Source: Inhella sp. (lineage in GTDB: Bacteria > Pseudomonadota > Gammaproteobacteria > Burkholderiales > Burkholderiaceae_C). From it: DNA of 64,000 bases. Shown piece after piece: positions 27,486 through 37,092 of the stretch. Under the pieces are notes generated by a model. It was not told the DNA's origin. It saw only the letters and a program-made list of their open reading frames with translations, and searched no databases. The stretch is taken from NCBI RefSeq assembly GCF_027532025.1, contig NZ_JAPZSY010000002.1, positions 1-64,000 of the forward strand, written 5' to 3'. The translations under genes were made by a program, and so were the position numbers. The stretch's first letter is position 1; each line of letters starts with the position of its first letter.

Positions 27486-28838
27486 ATGACGACCTGGAAT
27501 CGCCTGCTGACCGCCGCCCTGTTGGCCGCCTCCGCCCTGTTGACGGGATGCGCCAGCTCGGGCGATCGCTTCACCATCGACGACGGCCGGCCGGTCGACC
27601 CGACGCTGCTGGGCAGCATCGTGGCCTACGGCCATGGGGAGCGCGCCATCCGGCCCGCCATCGCCCGCACCGCGCGCCTGAACGACCCGGAATGCGACAA
27701 GCAGTGGGAGCTGCCGTTTGCCGTGGCGTCCAGCGCCGGGTGGCAAGACACCGAGCGCGTGGCCTGGAAGCGCGGCCTGGACGTGGACGAGCGCCCGACC
27801 GTGATTGCCGTGGCACCCGATTCGCCGCTGCAGCTGGGCGACCGCATCGTGCGGGTCTCGGCGCTGGACAGCAAAGACTGGGAGCAACAGATGCTCGCCC
27901 TGGCCACCCTGCGCGACCGCGGCGAGCCCTACGACGTCACCCTGGCCAGCGGCCGCAAGGTGGCGATCACCCCCTTCAGCGTGTGCCGCGGCTACAGCCG
28001 CTTCGCGCCGCCGAACACGCCCACGGTGCAGGACTACCACTGGCTGATGACCGTGCACCCGCTGGAGGTGCCGCTGGCCAACCTGTCGGACGACGAAGCC
28101 CTGTGGTTGGTGCTGTGGGGCCAAGGCGTCTCGGAGGAAGGCGGCGCCCGCATGAAGGGCGTGAGCTACGGCCTCAAGTTCGTCAGCACCATCTACAACG
28201 TCTACACCATCGCCACAGGCCTGCGCGGTGCCGCGCTGGCCGCCGAAGCCGCGGTGAACGCCGCGCGCACGGCGGCCACCCAAGTGGCCTCGGAGGTGCT
28301 CAAGCAGCAGCTCATCGACCAGGGCAAAGAACTCGCCGCCGCCAAACTTCGCGAGGGCTTGACCGAGGCGCTTGGGCAAATCAGCCGCGGTCAGATGGTG
28401 GACGCCCTGCAGCGGGCCGCACAAAACCGGGGTTCGTTGTCGGGCATCTCGTACATCGCCTCCACCGCGTTCGAAAAGGCCGACGTTTGGGCCCTGAGCC
28501 GCATGCAGCAGCTGGGCGGCGACCCGATGGCCGCCTGGACCCTGCATCAAAAACTGGTGCAGCGCGAGTTGCTCGCCAACTCCCTGGTGTTCGACGCCGA
28601 TCGCCTGGCCAACGCGACGAAATGGGCCCAGGCCCAAGGCTTTCAAGCGGAAGTGAGCCGGGCGCTGCAAGGCCTGGAAGCCGAAAGCTTGCAGCAAGAG
28701 CTGGCCAGCATGCCCCTGGCCACCAAGGCCAAACGTTTCAGCTACACGCTGGACACGGCCTCCGCAACGTCCCCCTTCGCCCAAGGCCTGATCGAAGCCA
28801 CCACCAGCATGCCGGTGGCCAGCAAGAAGGATCGATGA
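27486..28838 (+). CDS. Lipoprotein with PDZ-like segment and degenerate M48-peptidase-like region
   Basis: Lipobox LTGC; PDZ-like VIAVAPDSPLQLGDRIVRV; LSDDEALWLVLWGQGV where HExxH is expected; AFEKADVWALSRMQQLGGDPMAAW resembles the M48 third-ligand region. Confidence 0.6.
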   Translation: MTTWNRLLTAALLAASALLTGCASSGDRFTIDDGRPVDPTLLGSIVAYGHGERAIRPAIARTARLNDPECDKQWELPFAVASSAGWQDTERVAWKRGLDVDERPTVIAVAPDSPLQLGDRIVRVSALDSKDWEQQMLALATLRDRGEPYDVTLASGRKVAITPFSVCRGYSRFAPPNTPTVQDYHWLMTVHPLEVPLANLSDDEALWLVLWGQGVSEEGGARMKGVSYGLKFVSTIYNVYTIATGLRGAALAAEAAVNAARTAATQVASEVLKQQLIDQGKELAAAKLREGLTEALGQISRGQMVDALQRAAQNRGSLSGISYIASTAFEKADVWALSRMQQLGGDPMAAWTLHQKLVQRELLANSLVFDADRLANATKWAQAQGFQAEVSRALQGLEAESLQQELASMPLATKAKRFSYTLDTASATSPFAQGLIEATTSMPVASKKDR

Positions 28839-30799
28839 TGTTCGACGGTTTGACCTTCCCCCGCGCTGCTTGGGGCCGCTGGAGCTTGGGCCTGGGCCTG
28901 TTGACCATGGCGGTGGCCTTGGCGGCCGCCCCGATGGGCGCCGACGGCACGCCCCCCGCGGCGCCGCCCCCTGCCCCCGCCGCCTCGACCCCGGCCGCGC
29001 CAGCCAGCGGGGTCGACACCCCCGAAGCCCCACAGGCCCCTAGTGCCCCCAGCGCCGCGAGCGCGCCCGAGCCTGCTGCGCCGCTGGCCTCCTGTGCCAG
29101 CTTGCAAGCCAAGGGCAAAGGGGCCGACCTGCGCGCCGCGACGGCGCACGCCGAGGAACGTCCGCTGGAGGAGCAGCTCAAGCTCGCCCAGGAAGCGAGC
29201 TCGGTGTGGAGCCAGGCCGTGGCCCGCTGCGAGGGCAAAGCCGCCGAGCGCGCACGCCGCAATTGGGACGACGCCGAGCGCTTCCAGGCCCACATCGCCA
29301 GCCAGTTGGAGGCGGGTGGCCAGTGCGAAGCCGCCTTCCGCGACACGCAAGCCCTGGCCAAGCTGGCCCACAAGGCGCTGGAGGGCGCCCAGTTCGAGCA
29401 AGCCGCACGGCTGTTTGCCAAGGTGTCCGACGGCTGGGAGCTGGCGACCGAGGTGTGCAGCGGCCCGCAGCAGGCGCAGGCCGAGAAGCGCCGGGAGGAA
29501 ACCGCCATCGACGCGCACAACGCCGAGTTCTGCGCCCCCGTGTTCCAGCGGGCCAAGGACTACGCCACGCGCCTGCGCGCCTCGCAATCGGTGCTCACGC
29601 CGCCCGAGCGGCAAAAGAACGGACAGATCGCCGAAACCCTCTGGCGTGAAGCCGCCAACCAGTGCCGCGAGGACGCCGCCCTGGTGGCCAAAAACGCCGC
29701 CCAACAGGCCGCCCGCGAGCGCGGCACGCCTTGGGTGCCCACCTACCCCGAACCCGAAGCCGTGGCCGCAGCGCCGGCCGCGGCTCCAACCCGCGCAACC
29801 CCTCGGCCCGCGGCCCCAAGCCCAGGCACCCCGGCCGCCCCCACCCTGCCGGCCAAGACCCCCGCGCCCGCACCCACTGGCGATGCCCCACGCCCCGTCT
29901 CACCCACGGCCAAGGCCAGCGCCCTCGCGCCCGCTGCCGCACCCACCGTCGCCCCGGGCGTGGCAGGTACCGTCGCTGCCGCCGCCCCGGTCGCGGCCAC
30001 GGCGCCTGTCGGCGCCGTGGCGACCGCGAGTTCGATGCTCGGCAACCTGGCCGCTTCGTTGAAGGCCGCCACCACGGCCCCCGCGGCCAACCGCCCCGAC
30101 CCCGCCGAGACCGCACCCGCCAGCGACGTGGTGCTGCGCGCCGCTGGCATGCGCTTCGAAGGGCAATTCCGCCAAGACGCCGGCACCCAAACCGTGAGCG
30201 GGCGGGGCACGGTGATCTGGGACAACGGCGACCGCTACCAAGGCAGCTTGCGCGCCGGTCGCCGCGAGGGCCCGGGCGACTTCGCCTGGGCCTCGGGGCA
30301 ACGCTACAGCGGCGATTGGGTGGCCGACCAAGCCACCGGCCAGGGCGAGATGCGCATGACCAACGGCGACGTCTTCAAAGGCCAGTTCACCAACGGCCAG
30401 CCCGACGGCGCCGGCGAAATGCGGTTCGCCTCCGGCGACATTTACCGCGGCATCATGAGAAACGGCGTGGCCGACGGACAAGGCGTGTTCATCTGGGCCA
30501 ACGGCCAGCGCAGCGAGGGCCTCTGGCGCCAAGGGGTGCTGGGGGGCCAGGGGCGCCTGCAGTTCGCCAATGGCGACCGCTACGAAGGCACGCTCGAACA
30601 AGGCGCGCCCCACGGCCGCGGCACCTTCCATTGGCAAAACGGCGATCGCTACGAGGGCGAATGGCTGCGCGGACGACGGCATGGCCAGGGGGTCTTCACC
30701 TGGGCCAATGGCGACCAGTTCCGCGGGCGCTTCGAGGACGACCGACGCACCGAGGACGGCACCATCCTGCGCAAAGACGACGAACCCGCCAAGCCATGA
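28835..30799 (+). CDS. MORN-repeat protein with Pro/Ala-rich linker
   Basis: Signal or anchor N-terminus, A/P-rich linker, then seven 23-aa MORN units ([22 protein letters not shown]-like). Confidence 0.88.
   Translation: MMFDGLTFPRAAWGRWSLGLGLLTMAVALAAAPMGADGTPPAAPPPAPAASTPAAPASGVDTPEAPQAPSAPSAASAPEPAAPLASCASLQAKGKGADLRAATAHAEERPLEEQLKLAQEASSVWSQAVARCEGKAAERARRNWDDAERFQAHIASQLEAGGQCEAAFRDTQALAKLAHKALEGAQFEQAARLFAKVSDGWELATEVCSGPQQAQAEKRREETAIDAHNAEFCAPVFQRAKDYATRLRASQSVLTPPERQKNGQIAETLWREAANQCREDAALVAKNAAQQAARERGTPWVPTYPEPEAVAAAPAAAPTRATPRPAAPSPGTPAAPTLPAKTPAPAPTGDAPRPVSPTAKASALAPAAAPTVAPGVAGTVAAAAPVAATAPVGAVATASSMLGNLAASLKAATTAPAANRPDPAETAPASDVVLRAAGMRFEGQFRQDAGTQTVSGRGTVIWDNGDRYQGSLRAGRREGPGDFAWASGQRYSGDWVADQATGQGEMRMTNGDVFKGQFTNGQPDGAGEMRFASGDIYRGIMRNGVADGQGVFIWANGQRSEGLWRQGVLGGQGRLQFANGDRYEGTLEQGAPHGRGTFHWQNGDRYEGEWLRGRRHGQGVFTWANGDQFRGRFEDDRRTEDGTILRKDDEPAKP
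30236..30718 (+). repeat. Seven tandem 69-bp MORN-coding units
   Basis: Units begin at 30236 (YQGSL...) and run in exact 69-nt register to FRGRF at 30719. Confidence 0.88.
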
Positions 30800-32301
30800 A
30801 TCTGTACGCCGCGCTGGAAGCCGCCTGCCCCCCCCGGGGCATCGCCGTCGAGGTGGCCGACACCGACCTCGCCTACACCTGGGCCGATCTGCGCCAAGGC
30901 AGCGCCCTGCTCGCCACCCTGTTCACCGACCTGGGCCTGCGGCCCGGCGAGCGGGTGATGCTGCAAACCGACAAGTCGGTCGAGGCGCTGATGGTCTGGC
31001 TGGCCTGTCTGCGCGCCGGCCTGGTGCTGGTGCCACTGAACCCGGCCTACCAACAAGCCGAGCTGGACCACTTCTTGAAGGACGCGGAGCCGCGCCTGCT
31101 GGTGTGCGCACCCGAGGCCTTCCACTGGGCCAGCAAGCGGGCCTTCCTGAACGGCGTCCAATGGGTCTTCACCCTGGGGACCGAACGCCGGGGCACCCTG
31201 CTGGACCGCGCCGCCCAGCTGATGCCGCGTTGTCGCGACGAGGTGCTGCCGCGCGCGCCCGACGACGCCGCGGCCATCCTCTACACCAGCGGCACCACAG
31301 GCATCAGCAAAGGCGCGCTGCTCACCCACGGCAACCTGCTGAGCAACGCACAAACCCTGGTGGCGCTGTGGGGCTTCACGCCCGACGACGTGCTGGTGCA
31401 CGCCCTGCCGATCTTCCACGTGCACGGCCTCTTCGTGGCCAGCCATTGCGCGCTGCTCAGCGGCAGCCGCCTGCGCTGGTGCCCACGCTTCGAGCCGGCG
31501 TTGGTGACGCAGCAATTGCGCGGTGCCACGGTCTTCATGGGCGTGCCCACGCTGTACACGAGGCTGCTGAGCTTTGCTGGCTTCACGCGCGAAGCCACCG
31601 CCAGCATTCGCCTGTTCGTCAGCGGCTCGGCACCCCTGCAGGCCGAAACCTTCGACGCCTTCACCGCCCGCACCGGCCAGGTGATCTTGGAGCGCTACGG
31701 CATGAGCGAGACCGGCATGTTGACCAGCAACCCGCTGAAGGGCGAGCGCCGCCGCGCCAGCGTCGGCCCCGCCCTGCCCGGCGTGCAGTTGCGCATCGCT
31801 CCCAGTGAAACCGGCGACGCCGACGGCGTGGGGGCCGTGGAGGTGAAGGGCCCCAACGTGTTCGGTGGCTACTGGAAACGCCCCGAGCTCAAGACCACCG
31901 AATTCACGCCAGATGGCTTCTTCCGCACCGGCGACTTGGGCCGCCTGGACCCCGACGGCTACCTTCACCTGGTTGGCCGCGCGAAAGACCTCGTCATCAC
32001 CGGCGGCTTCAACGTCTACCCCGCCGAGGTGGAGGGCTACCTCAACGCCCTGCCCGGCGTGCAAGAGAGCGCCGTGATCGGCTTGCCGCACCCCGACTTC
32101 GGCGAGGCCGTGACAGCGCTCTTGGTGCCGCAGCCCGGTGCCACGCTGGACCCCGACGCGCTGCTCAGCACCCTTCGCGGCCAGATCGCCGCTTTCAAGT
32201 GCCCCAAGCGCCTGCTGGTGGTGGCCGATTTGCCGCGCAACGCCATGGGCAAGGTGCAAAAGAAGGCGCTGCGCGAGCAGCACGCGGGCTTGTATGCCTG
32301 A
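30796..32301 (+). CDS. Malonyl-CoA synthetase-like AMP-binding ligase
   Basis: YTSGTTGISKGALLTHGNL, ERYGMSETGMLTSNPLKGERR, GRAKDLVITGGFNVYPAEVE; ATGA coupling to the MORN gene. Confidence 0.82.
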   Translation: MNLYAALEAACPPRGIAVEVADTDLAYTWADLRQGSALLATLFTDLGLRPGERVMLQTDKSVEALMVWLACLRAGLVLVPLNPAYQQAELDHFLKDAEPRLLVCAPEAFHWASKRAFLNGVQWVFTLGTERRGTLLDRAAQLMPRCRDEVLPRAPDDAAAILYTSGTTGISKGALLTHGNLLSNAQTLVALWGFTPDDVLVHALPIFHVHGLFVASHCALLSGSRLRWCPRFEPALVTQQLRGATVFMGVPTLYTRLLSFAGFTREATASIRLFVSGSAPLQAETFDAFTARTGQVILERYGMSETGMLTSNPLKGERRRASVGPALPGVQLRIAPSETGDADGVGAVEVKGPNVFGGYWKRPELKTTEFTPDGFFRTGDLGRLDPDGYLHLVGRAKDLVITGGFNVYPAEVEGYLNALPGVQESAVIGLPHPDFGEAVTALLVPQPGATLDPDALLSTLRGQIAAFKCPKRLLVVADLPRNAMGKVQKKALREQHAGLYA

Positions 32302-32515
32302 AGCCGCCACTTGCCCGCGCTGCGGCGGTGGCTTCGACTGCGGCGCGCGCGATGGGCATTGCGCCTGTTTCGAGCTGACGCTGAGCGCCGAGCAACAGGC
32401 CGCCATCGCGGCACAGTGGCAGGGGTGCTTGTGCTTGCGATGCCTGGTGGCGCTTCAACAGCCCACCCGCTCTCCGAGCGAGCCAGCCTCAGCTCACGCC
32501 GACCGGAGGTGTTGA
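32294..32515 (+). CDS. Cysteine-rich CWC-type small protein
   Basis: CPRCGGGFDCGARDGHCACFELTL...CLCLRCL; overlaps the ligase stop by 8 nt. Confidence 0.7.
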   Translation: MPEAATCPRCGGGFDCGARDGHCACFELTLSAEQQAAIAAQWQGCLCLRCLVALQQPTRSPSEPASAHADRRC

Positions 32516-32561
32516 TGCTGCTACGTAGGTGCCGCGCGCGGGCGCCTGATCGGGTCGACGT

Positions 32562-32738
32562 CTACCGGTATCGGTACCAAGCCAAAGCCACAAACACTGG
32601 CGCCATCAAGAGGTAGAGCCACGCGCCCGTCACCACCCACAGGGTGGCGCCGGCGATGAGCCCTAGCAATGCACCGACGGCAGCAAGGATCACCGCATTC
32701 TTGCGGGCTGATGCGCGCTCCTTCTCGTCCATCTCCAT
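32562..32738 (-). CDS. 58-aa predicted membrane protein (not in supplied ORF track)
   Basis: Reverse strand: MEMDEKERASARKNAVILAAVGALLGLIAGATLWVVTGAWLYLLMAPVFVALAWYRYR*; two hydrophobic segments. Confidence 0.65.
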   Translation of the reverse strand: MEMDEKERASARKNAVILAAVGALLGLIAGATLWVVTGAWLYLLMAPVFVALAWYRYR

Positions 32739-32742
32739 CCGT

Positions 32743-33717
32743 TCACATCGACGCGCCGCGCGCCTTCTCCGACTCGAAGTAAACCACCTTGCGCGCCCGC
32801 ATCACCTCGCCCAGCGGGCGGTGGGCGGCCAAGGCCTGCCAGGGGTCGAAGACGCCGCGTTCCACCTGTTGGGTGAACACCTTGTCGCGGGACGGGGCGT
32901 TCACCGCCAACTCGCCCACGGTCAACCAGGGAGCGACCGATTCGGGCCACTCCACGCTGGCGTCTTCGATGGGCGTGCGGGCTTCGTCTTCGAAGAACTG
33001 CAATTGCAGGGTGTAGCGCACCGGCCCAGAGGCTGCATGGGCGGCAAAGTCGGCGCCCCAGTCGTTGGCGGCATCGGGGCGGGGTGCAGCGGGGGCGATC
33101 GGCATCAAGCGCACCTTGCAGGCGTAGGGCCCGCAAGCGATGGGCAGCACGCTGGAAAAGGACTCGGTGGCATAACCGGTGAAGCGGCGCTTGAAGGTGC
33201 GGCCCATCTCCTTCAGTTGCTTCAAGGCCCCCAGCGGGCCGAAGGTGCGGAAGAACCAGGCCAACAGCGCCCCCGGGCTGCGCCCCGCCGCCAGCACCAG
33301 GGGCACGAACAACTCGCTGGTGGGGAAGGCGAAACGGGTTTGGTTGATGAGGGAGAAGTCCTGGTGGTCGATGACACCGCCGAGTGCGGCCTCACCTCTC
33401 ACGTCGAACACCCGGAACGCAAAGCCGCGGATGTCCGGGCGGCGGTCGCTCTGCACGTCCACGCCGCCATTGGAAAAGCGCACCCACACCGGGTGCTCAC
33501 CGGGCTGCGCGAAGAGGCCATGGGCGGCATGGGCGGGCAGCCCGCCGGCGACCGTCAGCCGCCCCAACGCGGCCACGGTGCCCTTGCGGTGCAGGGCGCG
33601 GCCGCGGCCGAACTGCTCGCTCTTGCGGCGTTGCATGGCCACGATGTCTCGGGCGGCGGCCACATGGCGCTCGCCCTCGCCAGGTCGGAAGTCTTCTTGC
33701 CAACGGGTGCTGGGCAT
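32743..33717 (-). CDS. Catalase-family (SrpA-like) protein
   Basis: VRFSNGG...DIRGFAFRVFD and DFSLINQTRFAF catalase-fold motifs; ATG at 33717. Confidence 0.75.
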   Translation of the reverse strand: MPSTRWQEDFRPGEGERHVAAARDIVAMQRRKSEQFGRGRALHRKGTVAALGRLTVAGGLPAHAAHGLFAQPGEHPVWVRFSNGGVDVQSDRRPDIRGFAFRVFDVRGEAALGGVIDHQDFSLINQTRFAFPTSELFVPLVLAAGRSPGALLAWFFRTFGPLGALKQLKEMGRTFKRRFTGYATESFSSVLPIACGPYACKVRLMPIAPAAPRPDAANDWGADFAAHAASGPVRYTLQLQFFEDEARTPIEDASVEWPESVAPWLTVGELAVNAPSRDKVFTQQVERGVFDPWQALAAHRPLGEVMRARKVVYFESEKARGASM

Positions 33718-33883
33718 GGTGTCAGAGGGTGAGAAGGGATCGGGCTGGGTCGAGCGGGTCGCCCAAAGAGCCGCCATCCAGGCGCAAAACGCAGCGGTGG
33801 CTCGGGCCGCAGCGAGGTTTCGTAGCGTCGAAAGCGGTAGTTGAGGGGATCAGCGCGGACATGAACGATTTCCTCTCGCCCTC

Positions 33884-34624
33884 TCAGTGCTGCAGGATCT
33901 TGGCCAGGAAGTCTCGGGCACGCAGGTGGCGCTGCTCGGGCTGGCCGAAAAAGTCGGTGGTGGGGCAATCTTCCACGATCCGGCCCGCATCCATGAAAAC
34001 GACGCGGTGACTGACCTTGCGGGCGAAGCCCATTTCGTGCGTCACGCACATCATGGTCATGCCCTCTTGGGCCAGTTGCACCATCACGTCCAGCACCTCG
34101 CCCACCATCTCGGGGTCGAGGGCGCTGGTGGGTTCGTCGAACAGCATCACCAGCGGGTCCATGCTGAGCGCGCGCGCAATCGCCACGCGCTGCTGCTGCC
34201 CGCCGCTGAGCTGGCCCGGAAACTTGTCCTTGTGCGCCAGCAAGCCCACCCGGTCCAGCATCTTCAAGCCGCGGGCCAGGGCGTCGGTCTTGTTGCGGCC
34301 CAGCACCTTGACCTGCGCCAGGGTCAGGTTCTCGGTGACCGACAGGTGGGGAAACAGCTCGAAGTTCTGGAACACCATGCCCACCTTGGCGCGCAGCTGC
34401 GGCAGGTGGGTGGTCTTGGCGGTGATGGACTGGCCGGCCACGCGGATGTCGCCCTGCTGGATGGGCTCCAGGGCATTCACCGTCTTGATCAAGGTGCTCT
34501 TGCCCGAGCCCGAGGGCCCGCACACCACCACCACCTCGCCCTGCTGAACGCGCGTGGAGCAGTCGGTCAGCACCTGGAAGCTGCCGTACCACTTGCTGAC
34601 GTTGTCAATCTCAATCACGAACAA
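33884..34624 (-). CDS. gltL: Amino-acid (glutamate/aspartate) ABC transporter ATP-binding protein
   Basis: [30 protein letters not shown], full operon context. Confidence 0.92.
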   Translation of the reverse strand: MFVIEIDNVSKWYGSFQVLTDCSTRVQQGEVVVVCGPSGSGKSTLIKTVNALEPIQQGDIRVAGQSITAKTTHLPQLRAKVGMVFQNFELFPHLSVTENLTLAQVKVLGRNKTDALARGLKMLDRVGLLAHKDKFPGQLSGGQQQRVAIARALSMDPLVMLFDEPTSALDPEMVGEVLDVMVQLAQEGMTMMCVTHEMGFARKVSHRVVFMDAGRIVEDCPTTDFFGQPEQRHLRARDFLAKILQH

Positions 34625-34684
34625 CTCCTGGTCGAAGAAGGCCGCCGGGCGCCTGGTGGCTGTGGGCGAATCGGGGGGCGGGCG

Positions 34685-35350
34685 TCACCGAATGATCTGG
34701 ATGCGCTGCTGCAGCCGCCGCACGGCGAAAGACAGGCTGAAGCAAATGACAAAGTAGAAAACCGCCGCCAACAGGTAGCCCTCGACCGGGCGGTTCAGGT
34801 TGCGGCCGGCCAGCTCGAAACCCTTGAGCAAGTCGTAGGCGCCGATGGCGTACACCAAGGAGGTGTCCTGGAACAGGATGATGGTCTGCGTCAGCAGCAC
34901 CGGCAGCATGTTGCGCAGGGCCTGGGGCAAGACCACGAGGCCCATGGTCTGGCCGTAGCTCATGCCCAAGGCGTAGCCTGCCTGTTGCTGCCCCTTGGGC
35001 ACCGACTGGATGCCGGCGCGCATGATCTCGGCGAAGTAGGCAGCCTCGAACAGCGTGAAGGTGATGAAGGCCGAGGCCGTGGCATCCACGGGGCGCCCGA
35101 TGAGCAAGGGCACCAGCAAGAAGAACCACAAGATGACCATCACCAAGGGGATGGAGCGCATCAGGTTGACGTAGGCCGCAGCGGGCAGGGCCAGGCCAGG
35201 CCGCCCCGACAGGCGCATCAGGGCCAGGACGGTGCCCAACACCACGCCGCCAACGGTGGCCGCCACCGTCAGCGTGATGGAGAACCACAGGCCGTTGAGC
35301 ACGAACTGCCGGAAGAACTCCCAGGTGAAAAAGGAGAAATCGAGGTTCAC
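34685..35350 (-). CDS. gltK: Amino-acid ABC transporter permease
   Basis: HisM-type permease; EIMRAGIQSVPKGQQQAGYALG EAA loop. Confidence 0.9.
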   Translation of the reverse strand: MNLDFSFFTWEFFRQFVLNGLWFSITLTVAATVGGVVLGTVLALMRLSGRPGLALPAAAYVNLMRSIPLVMVILWFFLLVPLLIGRPVDATASAFITFTLFEAAYFAEIMRAGIQSVPKGQQQAGYALGMSYGQTMGLVVLPQALRNMLPVLLTQTIILFQDTSLVYAIGAYDLLKGFELAGRNLNRPVEGYLLAAVFYFVICFSLSFAVRRLQQRIQIIR

Positions 35351-36102
35351 CGCCCCCCTCCCGCGGCCACACCCGGCACGCGCACGGCACGCTCCAGCGC
35401 CGAGGCGGCCAGAAACACGGCAAAAGCACTGACGAAGTACAGCGCCGTGACCACGAGGTAGGTTTCGATGGGGCGCGACGTCTCTTCGCCCACCTGCCGG
35501 GCGAACTGCGTCAGTTCCAGCACGCTGATGGCGAAGGCCACCGAGCTGTTCTTGACCACGTTCATGCCCTCGCTCGTCAGCGTGGGCATGATGACGCGGA
35601 AGGCCACCGGCAACAGCACGTGGCGGTAGGTCTGCGGCAGCGTCAGCCCCATGGCCAGCGCCGCATAGCGCTGGCCCTTGGGAATGCTCTCGATGCCTGC
35701 ACGCACCTGCTCGCTGATGCGCGCCGACGTGAAGAAGCCCAGCCCCAACCCCGCCAGCACGACACTGGGCATGGCCTTGAGGGGGGGCACGAACTCAGGC
35801 ACCACGAAGTACCACAGGAAGAGCTGGACGATCAGCGGGATGTTGCGGAACAGCTCGGTCCAGGCATGGCCCAACAGCACCAGCACCCGGTAGGGGGTGG
35901 TGCGGGCCACGCCCACCGCGGAGCCCACCACCAACGCCACGAGCAGGCCGATGCCGGCCACGGCCAGCGTCCAGCCCCAGGCGCTGAGCAACCAGTCCAG
36001 GTAGGTCTGCACGCCCGGCTCTGGGCCCAGGCAACCCGCCACCACCGTGCCGTCCACGGTGTCTTTGCACCAGAGTTCCTGACGCTCTTGCCACCAATCC
36101 AT
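35347..36102 (-). CDS. gltJ: Amino-acid ABC transporter permease
   Basis: EQVRAGIESIPKGQRYAALAMGLT EAA loop; coupled to the next permease. Confidence 0.9.
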   Translation of the reverse strand: MDWWQERQELWCKDTVDGTVVAGCLGPEPGVQTYLDWLLSAWGWTLAVAGIGLLVALVVGSAVGVARTTPYRVLVLLGHAWTELFRNIPLIVQLFLWYFVVPEFVPPLKAMPSVVLAGLGLGFFTSARISEQVRAGIESIPKGQRYAALAMGLTLPQTYRHVLLPVAFRVIMPTLTSEGMNVVKNSSVAFAISVLELTQFARQVGEETSRPIETYLVVTALYFVSAFAVFLAASALERAVRVPGVAAGGGR

Positions 36103-36164
36103 GCGCTCTCCAGAAGCAACGAGGCGGGCCGGATGGCCCGCCACAGCATGCCCTCAGCCGGGCC

Positions 36165-37058
36165 TCACTTCTTCGCGTAATCCTCCATCGGCCTGTCGTT
36201 GGGGCTGGCCCACGCCGCCTTGGTGGCCACGCTGGCCGGCAGGTTCAGGCTGGTTTGGGTGGGCGGAATCGGCTGCACGAACCACTTGACGTACATCTTG
36301 GCCAAGTCGCCCGACTTCATCAGACCGACGATGGCCTCGTCCACGGCCTTCTTGAAGGCGGGGTCGTCCTTGCGGAACATGATGGCGATGGGCTCGACCG
36401 ACAGGGTTTCGCCCACGATCTTGAAGTCCGAAGGCTTCTTGCTCTTGCTGATGGCACCGGCCAGGATTTGCGAGTCCATCACGAAGGCGTCGGCGCGACC
36501 GGTTTCCAGCATCAGAAAGCTGTCGGCGTGGTCCTTGCCCAGGATCTCTTTGAAGTCCACGCCGTTGGCGCGCTCGTGGCGCCGCAGCGTTTGCACGCTG
36601 GTGGTGCCGGTGGTGGTGGCCACCGTCTTGCCGTTGAGCTGGTTGATGCTGGTGATGCCCGAGTTGGCCTTGACGGCGATGCGCACCTCTTCGACGAAGG
36701 TGGTCACCGCGAAGGCCACGTCCTTCTGGCGGGTGGCGTTGTTGGTGGTGGAACCGCACTCGATGTCGACGTTGCCGTTCTGCACCAAGGGGATGCGGTT
36801 TTGCGACGTCACGGGCTGGTAGCGAACGCTGAGTTGCGACAGGCCCAGCTGACGCTGCACGACGCGCAGCACCTTGTCGCAAACCTCGACGTGGAAGCCG
36901 GCGTACTTGCCGTCGCCCAGGGTGAAGGACAGGGCGCCCGAGGACTCGCGCACGCCCATGGTGACAGTACCGCTGTCCTTGATCTTTTTGAGGGTGTCGG
37001 CCTGGGCGGTGCCACAGGTGGCCAGGGCCAAGGCCAGGGCAAACAGAGAGAGCTTCAT
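36165..37058 (-). CDS. gltI: Glutamate/aspartate ABC transporter substrate-binding protein
   Basis: Signal peptide; DTLKKIKDSGTVTMGVRESSGALSF...; operon context. Confidence 0.92.
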   Translation of the reverse strand: MKLSLFALALALATCGTAQADTLKKIKDSGTVTMGVRESSGALSFTLGDGKYAGFHVEVCDKVLRVVQRQLGLSQLSVRYQPVTSQNRIPLVQNGNVDIECGSTTNNATRQKDVAFAVTTFVEEVRIAVKANSGITSINQLNGKTVATTTGTTSVQTLRRHERANGVDFKEILGKDHADSFLMLETGRADAFVMDSQILAGAISKSKKPSDFKIVGETLSVEPIAIMFRKDDPAFKKAVDEAIVGLMKSGDLAKMYVKWFVQPIPPTQTSLNLPASVATKAAWASPNDRPMEDYAKK

Positions 37059-37092
37059 GTCGGTTCCAGGTTGAGTGGTGAGGGGAAACTGG

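Noticed and set aside
27548-28834. N-terminal extension of the MORN ORF back to 27548
   Set aside because: Overlaps the pseudo-M48 gene in another frame; the hydrophobic leader at 28835 ([33 protein letters not shown]) is a better start.
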